A DNA stretch of 51,659 nt, from contig JBGANR010000028.1 in NCBI GenBank assembly GCA_044222225.1, forward strand, positions 1-51,659. Reading direction: 5' to 3'. A program made the translations under genes and the position numbers. This stretch comes from JBGANR01 sp044222225 (GTDB lineage Bacteria > Actinomycetota > Actinomycetes > Mycobacteriales > Mycobacteriaceae). The notes beneath the pieces were generated by a model. That model saw nothing but the letters and a program-made list of their open reading frames with translations, did no database searches and was not told where the DNA came from. This document shows positions 8,326 through 18,319 of this stretch, piece by piece. How positions within the stretch are numbered: position 1 is the stretch's first letter; each line of letters starts with the position of its first letter.

Positions 8326-8823
8326 ATGGGAGCCGGTGGACGACTGCGCTGCGCGCTCGCGGCGCTTCTCCTCGCGGGCGTCGCGCTGAGCGGTTGCGCC
8401 GACGAGCCGCCGCCGCGAGCGACGTCGTCGCCCCCGGTGTCGCCCTCGGTCACCGAGCCGCCGAGCGCGTCGCCGCCGAGCGTCTCCTCGTCGAGCGCGC
8501 CGCCGCCGTACATCGCGTCGACGATGTGGCGCGACCTCGACTCGGGACGCAGCCTGGCCGTCGTCCCGACGCCGTCGGGCAGGCGCACGCAGGGAGTCGA
8601 CGACGGTGAGCGCGCCTGGGCCGAGGTGCTGGGGCTGCAGCCCGACGCCGCGACGCCGGGCATGAAGGAGCAGTTCCTCTGTCACTGGGTGTACGCCCGG
8701 CTCGTTGACCCCGACAAGCCGAGCTGGAACCTCGAGCCCTGGCGCCCGGTGGTGAGCGACGACGAGATGGTCCGTACGCGGTGCAATCCCGGCGGCGCGG
8801 AGGAGACGGATCCGGCCGGCTGA
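8326..8823 (+). CDS. DUF2599 lipoprotein
   Basis: A 165-residue secreted lipoprotein. The signal peptide ends in LSGC (Cys24), followed by a Pro/Ser/Thr-rich linker to about residue 65. The folded domain has TMWRDLDSGRSLAVVPT, then MKEQFLCHWVYAR and SWNLEPWRPVV, ending with TRCNPGG. The conserved Cys, Trp and PWRP pattern is that of DUF2599, found mainly in mycolate-containing actinobacteria. The function is unknown. The two cysteines in the domain may form a disulphide outside the membrane. It is divergent from soxR. Confidence 0.82.
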   Translation: MGAGGRLRCALAALLLAGVALSGCADEPPPRATSSPPVSPSVTEPPSASPPSVSSSSAPPPYIASTMWRDLDSGRSLAVVPTPSGRRTQGVDDGERAWAEVLGLQPDAATPGMKEQFLCHWVYARLVDPDKPSWNLEPWRPVVSDDEMVRTRCNPGGAEETDPAG

Positions 8824-8838
8824 CGGTCGGGGACGGTC

Positions 8839-8866
8839 GTCGGGTCGATTCCGCAGGCTCCATCTC
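8839..8866 (-). repeat. Dispersed mini-repeat, copy D
   Basis: Minus-strand core GCGGAATCGACCCGACG preceded by GAGATGGAGCCT. This is the only copy that is fully intergenic, lying in the 150-bp gap between the DUF2599 lipoprotein and secA2. That gap holds no other recognisable signal apart from the secA2 ribosome binding site. Confidence 0.6.
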
Positions 8867-8973
8867 GGCCTGCGTCCATCACGTACCGTGGACGACGCGT
8901 CGAGGTCGGCGCGGTGCCCGGTACACGGTGCGCCACCTGAGATACATCAGATAAATCGCAGGAGTTCAAGCCA

Positions 8974-11391
8974 GTGGGAAAGCTCTCCAACACCATGTGG
9001 CGGCTCCTCGGCGCGCAGGCGTCGCGGAACCAGTCGAAGTCGATCACCGTCATCAATCGCGCCGACGGGTTCGAGGACTGGGCCGCCGAGGTCGACGACG
9101 CGGACATCGCGTCGACGGTCTCCGGACTCGACCTCGCTCACCACAAGGGCGACGGGATGCCGAAGTTCCTCGCGCTGGTGCGCGAGGCGGCGGACCGGAC
9201 GCTCGACCTGCGGCCGTTCGACGTCCAGTTGCAGGGTGCGTTGCGATTGCTGGAAGGCGACATCGTCGAGATGGCCACCGGCGAGGGCAAGACGCTCTCG
9301 GGCGCGATCGCCGCGGTCGGCTACGCGCTCGGCGGCCACCAGGTGCACGTCATCTCCGTCAACGACTACCTCGCCACGCGTGACGAGCGCTGGATGGCGC
9401 CGTTGTTCGACGCCTTCGGGCTCAGTCACGCCGCCGTCTCGGAGGCGTCGACGCGCGAGGAGCGCAAGCGGGCGTACACGCGGGACATCGTCTACGCGTC
9501 CGTCAACGAGATCGGCTTCGACGTGCTGCGCGATCAGCTCGCCGTCCGCGAGGACGAACTCGTCGCGCCCACGCCCGACGTCGCGATCATCGACGAGGCC
9601 GATTCGGTGCTCGTCGACGAGGCGCTGGTGCCGCTCATCCTCGCGGGCGCCGCGCGGGGCGACGCCCCCCGGGCGCACATCGACCAGGCCGTCCGCCGGT
9701 TGCGCAAGGGCGTGCACTTCGAGATCGACGACGAGCAGCGCAACGTCTTCCTCACCGACGAGGGCGCGGCCCACGTCGAGGAGCTGCTCGGCGGCCTCGA
9801 TCTCTACGACGCCGAGCACGTCGGCACGACGCTCGTCGAGGTCAACATCGCGCTGCACGCGCACAACCTCGTCGAGCGCGACGTCCACTACATCGTCCGC
9901 GACGGCGAGGTGCGGCTGATCAACTCCTCCCGCGGCCGGGTGGCGGAGCTGCAGCGTTGGCCGGACGGTCTGCAGGCCGCCGTCGAGCTCAAGGAGGGCC
10001 TGGCGCAGACCGAATCCGGCGAGGTCATCGACACCATCACGGTCCAGGCGCTCGTCGGCCGGTATCCGCACGTCTGCGGGATGACGGGCACGGCGCTCGC
10101 CGCGGGCGAGCAGTTCCGCCAGTTCTACTCGCTCGCCGTCTCGCAGATCCCGCCGAACACCCCCAACATCCGGGTCGACGAGCCGGACCGCGTCTACGAC
10201 ACGAAGGCGGCCAAGGCCGAGGCGATCGTCGAGTTCATCGCCGAGCAGCACGCGACCGGCCGGCCGATCCTCATCGGCACCCACGACGTCGCCGAGTCCG
10301 AAGAACTGGAGTTCCTGCTCCGCAAGGCGGGGGTGACGGCCCGGGTGCTCAACGCGAAGAACGACGCCGAGGAGGCGACGATCATCGCCGAGGCCGGCAA
10401 GAAGAACGCGGTCACCGTGTCGACGCAGATGGCGGGCCGCGGCACCGACATCAAGCTCGGCGGCAGCGGCCGGGAGGGGGCTCGCGGAATCGACCCGACG
10501 GACGGCGCGGACGAGGGCTCGCGGGAGGAGATCGTCGAGCTCGGCGGACTGTGCGTGGTCGGCACCGGCCGACACGACACCGAGCGGCTCGACTTCCAGC
10601 TGCGCGGCCGCGCCGGCCGGCAGGGCGATCCCGGCATGTCCGTGTTCTTCGCGAGCCTGGAGGACCCTGTCGTCACGCGGAACCTCAGCTTCAAGAAGCC
10701 GCCCGTCTCCGGCGAGGAGGACGGCTCGATGGGCGCCAAGGGCCGGGACACCGTCGAGCAGGCCCAGCGCATCGCCGAGGGCGTCATGCTCGAGGTGCAC
10801 GCCAACACGTGGCGCTACAGCGAGCTGGTCAACCAGCAGCGCGACATCATCATCGCCCGCCGGCGCGAGTTGCTCGGCTCCGACGCCGCACTCACCGAAC
10901 TCGCCGAGCTGGAGCCCGAGCGGCACGCCGAACTGACCGGCGACGGGAAGGCGGCGAAGGCCGCCGACGAGGAGGAGGCCGCCTCGGCGAAGGCTGCCTC
11001 GGCGAAGGCGGCCGAGCCGATCCCGGCGGACGTCCTCGAGCAGGCGGCGCGCGAGATCATGCTGTTCCACCTGGACCGGGCGTGGGCCGATCACCTGGCC
11101 TTCTCGTCGGACGTGCGCGCGAGCATCCACCTGCGGTCCATCGGCAGGCAGAGCCCGCTCGACGAATATCACAAGCTCCTCGTCGAGGAGTTCGCCGCGC
11201 TGCCGCAGCGCGCCCTCGACGCGGCGCGGGAGACCTTCCGGACGGCGGCGATCACGGCCGACGGCGTCGACCTGGAGGCCTCGGATCTGCGGCGTTCGAC
11301 GACGACGTGGACGTACATGGTGCACGACAACCCGTTCACGTCGAAGGGCGGCGCGAAGGCCTTCGCGGGCATCGTCGGCATCTTCCGGTGA
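8974..11391 (+). CDS. secA2: Accessory Sec ATPase SecA2
   Basis: An 805-residue SecA-family motor ATPase, close to the 808 residues of mycobacterial SecA2. Walker A ATGEGKTL is at residues 101-108, DEAD-like IIDEADSVLVDEAL follows, and motif VI is QLRGRAGRQGDPG. The C-terminal zinc-binding tail of SecA1 is absent, as expected for SecA2. Start is GTG 8974 with GGAG at 8961. SecA2 exports a subset of proteins across the cytoplasmic membrane with SecYEG. A loop at about residues 498-513 (containing GARGIDPT) contains a copy of the dispersed mini-repeat and is longer than I recall for mycobacterial SecA2. A second low-complexity Ala/Lys/Glu stretch sits at residues 660-680. Confidence 0.95.
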   Translation: MGKLSNTMWRLLGAQASRNQSKSITVINRADGFEDWAAEVDDADIASTVSGLDLAHHKGDGMPKFLALVREAADRTLDLRPFDVQLQGALRLLEGDIVEMATGEGKTLSGAIAAVGYALGGHQVHVISVNDYLATRDERWMAPLFDAFGLSHAAVSEASTREERKRAYTRDIVYASVNEIGFDVLRDQLAVREDELVAPTPDVAIIDEADSVLVDEALVPLILAGAARGDAPRAHIDQAVRRLRKGVHFEIDDEQRNVFLTDEGAAHVEELLGGLDLYDAEHVGTTLVEVNIALHAHNLVERDVHYIVRDGEVRLINSSRGRVAELQRWPDGLQAAVELKEGLAQTESGEVIDTITVQALVGRYPHVCGMTGTALAAGEQFRQFYSLAVSQIPPNTPNIRVDEPDRVYDTKAAKAEAIVEFIAEQHATGRPILIGTHDVAESEELEFLLRKAGVTARVLNAKNDAEEATIIAEAGKKNAVTVSTQMAGRGTDIKLGGSGREGARGIDPTDGADEGSREEIVELGGLCVVGTGRHDTERLDFQLRGRAGRQGDPGMSVFFASLEDPVVTRNLSFKKPPVSGEEDGSMGAKGRDTVEQAQRIAEGVMLEVHANTWRYSELVNQQRDIIIARRRELLGSDAALTELAELEPERHAELTGDGKAAKAADEEEAASAKAASAKAAEPIPADVLEQAAREIMLFHLDRAWADHLAFSSDVRASIHLRSIGRQSPLDEYHKLLVEEFAALPQRALDAARETFRTAAITADGVDLEASDLRRSTTTWTYMVHDNPFTSKGGAKAFAGIVGIFR
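10478..10501 (+). repeat. Dispersed mini-repeat, copy A (inside secA2)
   Basis: Contains CTCGCGGAATCGACCCGACG, in frame within secA2, encoding GARGIDPT in a probable surface loop. It is identical over 20 bp to copy B at 18878-18902. Confidence 0.65.
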
Positions 11392-11972
11392 TGCGGGGCG
11401 CGGGGGACCGGATCGTCACCGCGCCCAACGTGCTGAGCGCGCTGCGGCTGCTCGGGCTGCCGGTATTCGTCTGGCTCATGCTCGGACCGCAGGCGTACGG
11501 CTGGGCGTTCGCGATCCTCGTCTTCTCCGGCGTGTCCGATTGGGCCGACGGCAAGATCGCGCGGCTGCTCGATCAGTACTCGCGGCTCGGCGCACTGCTC
11601 GACCCGGCGGCCGACCGGATCTACTCGATCGTCGTCCCGGTGACGATGGCCGTCGACGGGATGGTGCCGTGGTGGTTCGTCGTCTCGCTCCTCGCGCGCG
11701 ATCTCGCGCTGCTCGCGTCCGCGCCGCTGCTCCGTTCCCGCGGGGTGACGGCGTTGCCGGTGCTGTACGTCGGCAAGGCGGCGACGTTCGCCCTCATGGC
11801 GGCGTTCCCGTTCATCCTCGCGGGGCGGCTCGGCGGGCCGGTCGGGACGGCGGCGCTGCCGGTGGGCTGGGGATTCGCGATCTGGGGGCTGGGGCTCTAT
11901 CTGTGGAGCCTGGTGCTCTACTGGGCGCAGACGGTCCTGGTGCTGCGGCGCATGCCGGCTCGCGCCGCGTGA
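11391..11972 (+). CDS. CDP-alcohol phosphatidyltransferase (PgsA-like)
   Basis: A 193-residue integral membrane enzyme. The full CDP-alcohol phosphotransferase signature D-X2-DG-X2-AR-X8-G-X3-D-X3-D is visible from DWADGKIAR to GALLDPAAD, about residues 45-70, with metal- and substrate-binding aspartates. These enzymes transfer a phosphatidyl group to an alcohol acceptor, here probably for phosphatidylglycerol or cardiolipin. The start ATG overlaps the secA2 stop (TGATG), so translation is coupled. The position equals that of pgsA2 after secA2 in M. tuberculosis. The mycobacterial genes that follow pgsA2 (Rv1823-Rv1825) are missing, and gcvH follows within 92 bp. Confidence 0.93.
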   Translation: MRGAGDRIVTAPNVLSALRLLGLPVFVWLMLGPQAYGWAFAILVFSGVSDWADGKIARLLDQYSRLGALLDPAADRIYSIVVPVTMAVDGMVPWWFVVSLLARDLALLASAPLLRSRGVTALPVLYVGKAATFALMAAFPFILAGRLGGPVGTAALPVGWGFAIWGLGLYLWSLVLYWAQTVLVLRRMPARAA

Positions 11973-12008
11973 TCGCCGGCGTGACCGTGGACGACGCGTC
12001 CGCCGGGT

Positions 12009-12030
12009 GTCACCCATGCCATAGGGTGAC
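12009..12030. promoter_or_regulatory. Inverted repeat upstream of gcvH
   Basis: GTCACCC at 12009-12015 and GGGTGAC at 12024-12030 form a perfect 7-bp inverted repeat with an 8-nt spacer. It overlaps a TAGGGT (12022-12027) that fits an actinobacterial -10 element, so it may be an operator of the gcvH promoter or a short terminator of the upstream operon. Confidence 0.4.
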
Positions 12031-12063
12031 GGTGGACATGCAACGGCGAGTAGAAGGCAGCCG

Positions 12064-12468
12064 ATGAGCGAGCAGAACATCCCGAAGGACCTGCGCTACA
12101 CCGAGGAGCACGAGTGGATCCGGGAGGTCTCCGGCGACGTCGTGCGCATCGGGATCACGGACTACGCGCAGGATCAGCTGGGTGACATCGTCTTCGTGCA
12201 GCTGCCCGAGCGGGGCGCCGAGGTGACGGTCGGGGACTCCTTCGCCGAGGTCGAGTCCACCAAGAGCGTCTCCGACATCTACGGCCCCGTGGCCGGATCG
12301 GTGAGCGCCGTCAACGAGGCGCTCGAGAGTTCGCCCGAGCTGGTCAACACGGATCCGTACGGTGAAGGGTGGCTCGTTGAGATCACTCTCGCCGAGGGCA
12401 CGGACGTCGAGTCCGTACTCGACGCCAGTCTCAGCGCCGAAGCGTATGCCGAGGTCGTCGCCGAGTAG
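12064..12468 (+). CDS. gcvH: Glycine cleavage system H protein
   Basis: A 134-residue lipoyl carrier. The lipoylation site is Lys67 in AEVESTKSVSD, within a typical lipoyl domain (GITDYAQDQLGDIVFVQLP upstream, GEGWLVEI downstream). H protein shuttles the aminomethyl group between the P, T and L proteins of the glycine cleavage complex. The start ATG follows GAAGGCAG. It is not in an operon with gcvP, which lies 3 kb downstream behind its own riboswitch, and no gcvT is in the window. Its 3' end is partly duplicated just downstream (12436-12557). Confidence 0.96.
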   Translation: MSEQNIPKDLRYTEEHEWIREVSGDVVRIGITDYAQDQLGDIVFVQLPERGAEVTVGDSFAEVESTKSVSDIYGPVAGSVSAVNEALESSPELVNTDPYGEGWLVEITLAEGTDVESVLDASLSAEAYAEVVAE

Positions 12469-12557
12469 TACGACGGCACGGTAGGTTTTACAGCTCCATG
12501 CCGAGGCGTATACCGAGGTCGTCGCCGTGCTGCTCGTGGGCACGGTAGGTTTACAAC
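12436..12557 (+). repeat. 64-bp tandem duplication of gcvH 3' end and garA promoter region
   Basis: The block starting GCCGAAGCGTATGCCGAGG at 12436 recurs from 12500 as GCCGAGGCGTATACCGAGG. Both then share GGTCGTCGCCG and GGCACGGTAGGTTT at the same spacing. The first copy encodes the end of GcvH and its stop; the second copy has lost the stop and is non-coding. Each copy carries TAGGTT, a plausible -10 element for garA. Confidence 0.8.
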
Positions 12558-12590
12558 AGTCAATCGACACGAAGGACGTAGGGAGAAGTG

Positions 12591-13025
12591 GTGAGCCAGA
12601 ACGACGCCAATTCGGGCCAGGCGCCTGCCGAGACCACCTCGGTGTTCCGCGCCGAGTTCATCAGCGAGACCGACGCGTCCTCCACGCAGGAGGCACCGGT
12701 CACCGGGCTCGAGGCGCTGCCGGCGGGGGCCGCTCTCCTCGTCGTCAAGCGCGGCCCGAACGCCGGATCGCGATTCCTGCTCGACCAGCCGACGACGTCG
12801 GCCGGCCGGCATCCGGACAGTGACATCTTCCTCGACGATGTCACCGTCAGCCGCCGGCACGCCGAGTTCCGGCAGGTCGACGGCAGCTTCCAGGTCGTCG
12901 ACGTGGGCAGCCTCAACGGCACCTACGTCAATCGTGAGCCCGTCGACGCCTCGACGCTCTCCAACGGCGACGAGGTGCAGATCGGCAAGTTCCGTCTCGT
13001 CTTCCTCAACTCCGCGGGCGCGTAG
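12591..13025 (+). CDS. garA: FHA-domain metabolic regulator GarA
   Basis: A 144-residue protein with a C-terminal FHA domain (residues 45-140: SAGRHPDSDIFLDD, VSRRHAEF, GSLNGTYVN). The N-terminal tail carries ETTSVFRAEF, the two-threonine site phosphorylated by PknB/PknG in mycobacterial GarA. Unphosphorylated GarA binds and restrains 2-oxoglutarate dehydrogenase and NAD-glutamate dehydrogenase and activates glutamate synthase; phosphorylation makes the FHA domain bind its own tail. GGGAG at 12581 favours GTG 12591 (5 nt) over GTG 12588 (2 nt). It is followed within 6 bp by ftsR, as in mycobacteria. Confidence 0.95.
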   Translation: MSQNDANSGQAPAETTSVFRAEFISETDASSTQEAPVTGLEALPAGAALLVVKRGPNAGSRFLLDQPTTSAGRHPDSDIFLDDVTVSRRHAEFRQVDGSFQVVDVGSLNGTYVNREPVDASTLSNGDEVQIGKFRLVFLNSAGA

Positions 13026-13031
13026 CGAGAG

Positions 13032-13748
13032 GTGGGCGCGCCGCATCGTCGACCCGATGAACCGATGTCCATCGGGTCGGTTCTGGAACGGCTGCGGAGC
13101 GAGTTTCCGGATGTCACCATCTCGAAGATTCGCTTCCTGGAGTCGGAGGGGCTCGTCACCCCTGATCGTTCGCCGTCCGGCTATCGCCGGTTCTCGGCGT
13201 CCGACTGCGAGCGGCTGCGCTTCGTCCTGACGGCACAGCGGGATCGCTACCTGCCGCTGAAGGTGATCCGCGAGCAGCTCGACTCGATGGACCGCGGAGA
13301 CGCGGGCAGCGGGTCGCTGCGGCTGCTGTCGTCGGCGCGGACGGCCGTCGTTCCGGCGACCGACTTCGCCGACGTCGGTTCGGCGCGCGTCGCGCTCGAG
13401 GACGTCCTCGAGCGGACGGGCGCCGAGGCGGCGTTCATCCGGGAGCTGGAGCAGAACGGGCTCCTCGTTCCCGGAGCGGGCGGCTTCTACGACGACGATG
13501 CGGTGCGGCTCGTCGAGGCGGCGCTCGCGCTGGCCAATTTCGGCGTGCAGGCGCGTCATCTGCGGGCGTTCAAGGTGTCCGCCGATCGCGAGGCCGGGCT
13601 CATCGGCCAGATCGCGGGGCCCATCGCCAAGGGCAAGGGCGTCGGCGCCAAGGACCGCGCGATGGAACTCGCGCGCGAGTTGGCCGCTTTATCCGTCACG
13701 TTGCACACCCAGCTCGTGAAGGCCGCCGTCAAGGAGATCGTGGACTGA
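13032..13748 (+). CDS. ftsR: MerR-family regulator FtsR (Rv1828 homologue)
   Basis: A 238-residue protein with an N-terminal MerR helix-turn-helix (residues 13-75: MSIGSVLERLRSEFPDVTIS, SGYRRFSASDCERLRFVL) and a longer C-terminal part than classical MerR proteins. The homologue FtsR of Corynebacterium activates ftsZ, and M. tuberculosis Rv1828 sits in the same place after garA. GTG 13032 lies 6 nt after the garA stop but has little room for a ribosome binding site. ATG 13065, which starts MSIGSVLER, is the alternative and sits in the loop of a 9-bp inverted repeat (13050-13079). Confidence 0.88.
   Translation: MGAPHRRPDEPMSIGSVLERLRSEFPDVTISKIRFLESEGLVTPDRSPSGYRRFSASDCERLRFVLTAQRDRYLPLKVIREQLDSMDRGDAGSGSLRLLSSARTAVVPATDFADVGSARVALEDVLERTGAEAAFIRELEQNGLLVPGAGGFYDDDAVRLVEAALALANFGVQARHLRAFKVSADREAGLIGQIAGPIAKGKGVGAKDRAMELARELAALSVTLHTQLVKAAVKEIVD
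13050..13079. promoter_or_regulatory. Inverted repeat around the alternative ftsR start
   Basis: CGACCCGAT at 13050-13058 is perfectly complementary to ATCGGGTCG at 13071-13079. The ATG at 13065 lies in the 12-nt loop. It may be an RNA hairpin gating translation or a DNA operator for autoregulation. Confidence 0.4.
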
Positions 13749-13780
13749 CGTGGTCGATGCCGGCCGCGGCGTGATCGTCT

Positions 13781-13839
13781 AGATGATCGATCCCCGGACG
13801 GGGCGTGTAGACGCGTCGGCTCCGACCATCCGGCGACTA
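13781..13839 (+). repeat. Intergenic repeat family 2, copy 1
   Basis: Starts CTAGATGATCGAT and ends GGCTCCGACCATCCGGCGAC, with CCCCGGACGGGG in between (a small hairpin). The same ends at nearly the same spacing (59 versus 60 bp) occur at 37022-37081. It occupies most of the gap between ftsR and the bifunctional nuclease gene. Confidence 0.6.
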
Positions 13840-13878
13840 ACGTCGAAGACGAGCCCTGTCGAGAGGAAGGAACAGCCG

Positions 13879-14376
13879 ATGACCGCGATGCATCTCGTCG
13901 GGATCCGGCTGGAGCCGCCCGGCAATCAACCGGTGCTGCTGCTGCGAGAGGCGGACGGTCCCCGCTATCTGCCCATCTGGATCGGACAGGCCGAGGCCGC
14001 CGCGATCGCGCTGCACCAGAGCGGCGCGGAGCCGCCGCGCCCGCTGACGCACGATCTCATCGTCAATCTCGTCAACGCGCTCGGCGCCCGGCTCGTCGAG
14101 GTGCGGATCGTCGACATGCAGGAGGGCACGTTCTACGCCGTGCTGTCCTTCGCCGACGGGCTGCGCGTCTCGGCGCGGCCGTCGGACGCGGTCGCCGTCG
14201 CCATCCGCGCCGGCGCCCCGATCGTCGCGGAGGAGTCGGTGCTGGCCGAGGCCGGCATCGAGATCCCCGACGCCGAGGAGGCGTCCGCGGAGCCCGCCGG
14301 TGAGCCCGACGAGGTGGAGAAGTTCAAGGAGTTCCTGGACACCATCTCGCCGGAGGACTTCAAGGCGGAGGAGTAG
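13879..14376 (+). CDS. Bifunctional nuclease family protein (DUF151)
   Basis: A 165-residue protein dominated by the bifunctional nuclease (BFN, DUF151) domain: LVGIRLEPPGNQPVLLLRE, YLPIWIGQAEAAAIAL and SARPSDAVAVAIRAGAPI. An acidic tail of about 40 residues follows. It corresponds to Rv1829. Family members have been reported to have RNase and DNase activity, but the physiological role in actinobacteria is unclear. The frame is open to 13783, but ATG 13879 is preceded by GAGAGGAAGG and starts exactly at the domain. Confidence 0.9.
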   Translation: MTAMHLVGIRLEPPGNQPVLLLREADGPRYLPIWIGQAEAAAIALHQSGAEPPRPLTHDLIVNLVNALGARLVEVRIVDMQEGTFYAVLSFADGLRVSARPSDAVAVAIRAGAPIVAEESVLAEAGIEIPDAEEASAEPAGEPDEVEKFKEFLDTISPEDFKAEE

Positions 14377-14444
14377 CACGGCCTCGACGCCCAGACGGTC
14401 ACGGTTCGATAACGCGCAGGTCACGGCCCGAACCCTCGATTGGT

Positions 14445-14461
14445 CTAAAGCTTGAGTTTAG
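14445..14461. promoter_or_regulatory. Dyad in the promoter region of the second MerR gene
   Basis: CTAAA (14445-14449) and TTTAG (14457-14461) form an inverted repeat around GCTTGAG, and TTTAG recurs at 14463. The region is unusually AT-rich and about 90 bp upstream of a MerR gene, so an autoregulatory operator is possible. Confidence 0.35.
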
Positions 14462-14548
14462 GTTTAGTGTTGGGCGAGTCGCCCTGGTGTCGCCCGCTTC
14501 CGGGCGTATCGTGAGACGCGACATCGGGCCACACGAGAGGACCACGAC

Positions 14549-15121
14549 GTGGGCGAACAGCCGACACAAGGATCGCTCGGGGACACCGCTCCGGGGCTGT
14601 TCCCCGGTGGCGTCGTTCCCGATGAGCTCGTCGGCTATCGCGTTCCCATCGCCTGCCAGATCGCCGGCATCACGTACCGGCAACTGGACTACTGGGCGCG
14701 CACGGGGCTCGTCGTCCCGTCGATCCGCAGCGCGAAGGGCTCCGGCAGCCAGCGGCTGTACTCCTTCAAGGACATCCTCGTCCTCAAGATCGTCAAGCGT
14801 CTGCTCGACACGGGCATCTCGCTGCAGAACATCCGCGTCGCCGTCAACCACCTGCGGTCGCGGGGCGTGGGCGATCTCGCCCGCATCACGCTGTTCTCGG
14901 ACGGCGTGACCGTCTACGAATGCACCTCGGCCGAGGAGGTCGTCGATCTGCTGCAGGGCGGGCAGGGCGTCTTCGGCATCGCCGTCTCGGGCGCGATGCG
15001 CGAGCTGACCGGCACGATCGCCGACTTCCCGGCGGAGCGGGTCGACGGCGGCGTCAGCGAGAGCTCGCCGGAGGACGAACTCGCCTCGCGGCGTAAGAGC
15101 CGCGCGCGTCGCACCGGATAG
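14549..15121 (+). CDS. MerR-family regulator (Rv1830/ResR-like)
   Basis: A 190-residue MerR-type protein. A roughly 28-residue leader is followed by YRVPIACQIAGITYRQLDYW, the recognition helix-turn-helix, then SQRLYSFKDILVLKIVKRLL. The C-terminal region includes DGVTVYECTSAEEVVDLLQGG. It corresponds to Rv1830, known as ResR/McdR, a growth and division regulator linked to antibiotic resilience in M. tuberculosis. Start is GTG 14549, preceded by GAGAGG. There are no cysteine metal ligands in the C-terminus, so it is not a classical metal sensor. Ligand and targets here are inferred only by homology. Confidence 0.88.
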   Translation: MGEQPTQGSLGDTAPGLFPGGVVPDELVGYRVPIACQIAGITYRQLDYWARTGLVVPSIRSAKGSGSQRLYSFKDILVLKIVKRLLDTGISLQNIRVAVNHLRSRGVGDLARITLFSDGVTVYECTSAEEVVDLLQGGQGVFGIAVSGAMRELTGTIADFPAERVDGGVSESSPEDELASRRKSRARRTG

Positions 15122-15194
15122 CACGCGCCGCGGACCGGGGGCCGGGGAGCGGTTCCTACCGGCCGGTTTAACATGAACGTGCGTCATCTCTTCT

Positions 15195-15388
15195 CGCGGG
15201 AGAGACCCGGCCGAGACGAAAGACGATCGAGGACGGGCGCCGACGGAGCAACACCTTCCCGGCAAACTCTAAAGGCACCGAGGACCGCGTGGAGCCGACG
15301 CCTCTGGAAAGCGGCACACCCGTGCCCGCCGATGGTGAAAGGCCGCCCGCGGCCGAAACTCTCAGGCGCCCTCGGGCACAGACAGAGG
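15195..15388 (+). promoter_or_regulatory. Tandem glycine riboswitch upstream of gcvP
   Basis: Two aptamers stand in series. Aptamer 1: P1 strands CGCGG (15195-15199) and CCGCG (15285-15289), with GGGAGAG, GCCGACGGAGCAAC and AAACTCTAAAGGCACCGAGGAC between. Aptamer 2: P1 strands CCTCTG (15301-15306) and CAGAGG (15383-15388), with CCGATGGTGAAAGG and GAAACTCTCAGGC. These are the conserved core motifs of the gcvT-type element. Glycine binding would switch on gcvP, whose ribosome binding site GGAGG (15412-15416) follows at once. Confidence 0.93.
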
Positions 15389-15420
15389 GGAAGGGCCAGG
15401 CCGATACCTTCGGAGGTCCC

Positions 15421-18285
<2,865 letters not shown>

Positions 18286-18290
18286 GCGAG

Positions 18291-18319
18291 GCCGGCCCCG
18301 GGAGCGTCGCGGGGCCGGT
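18291..18319. terminator. Bidirectional hairpin after gcvP
   Basis: CCGGCCCC (18292-18299) pairs with GGGGCCGG (18311-18318) around an 11-nt loop, lying between the convergent stops of gcvP (18285) and the next gene (18319). There is no T-tract, as is common for actinobacterial terminators. Confidence 0.55.
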
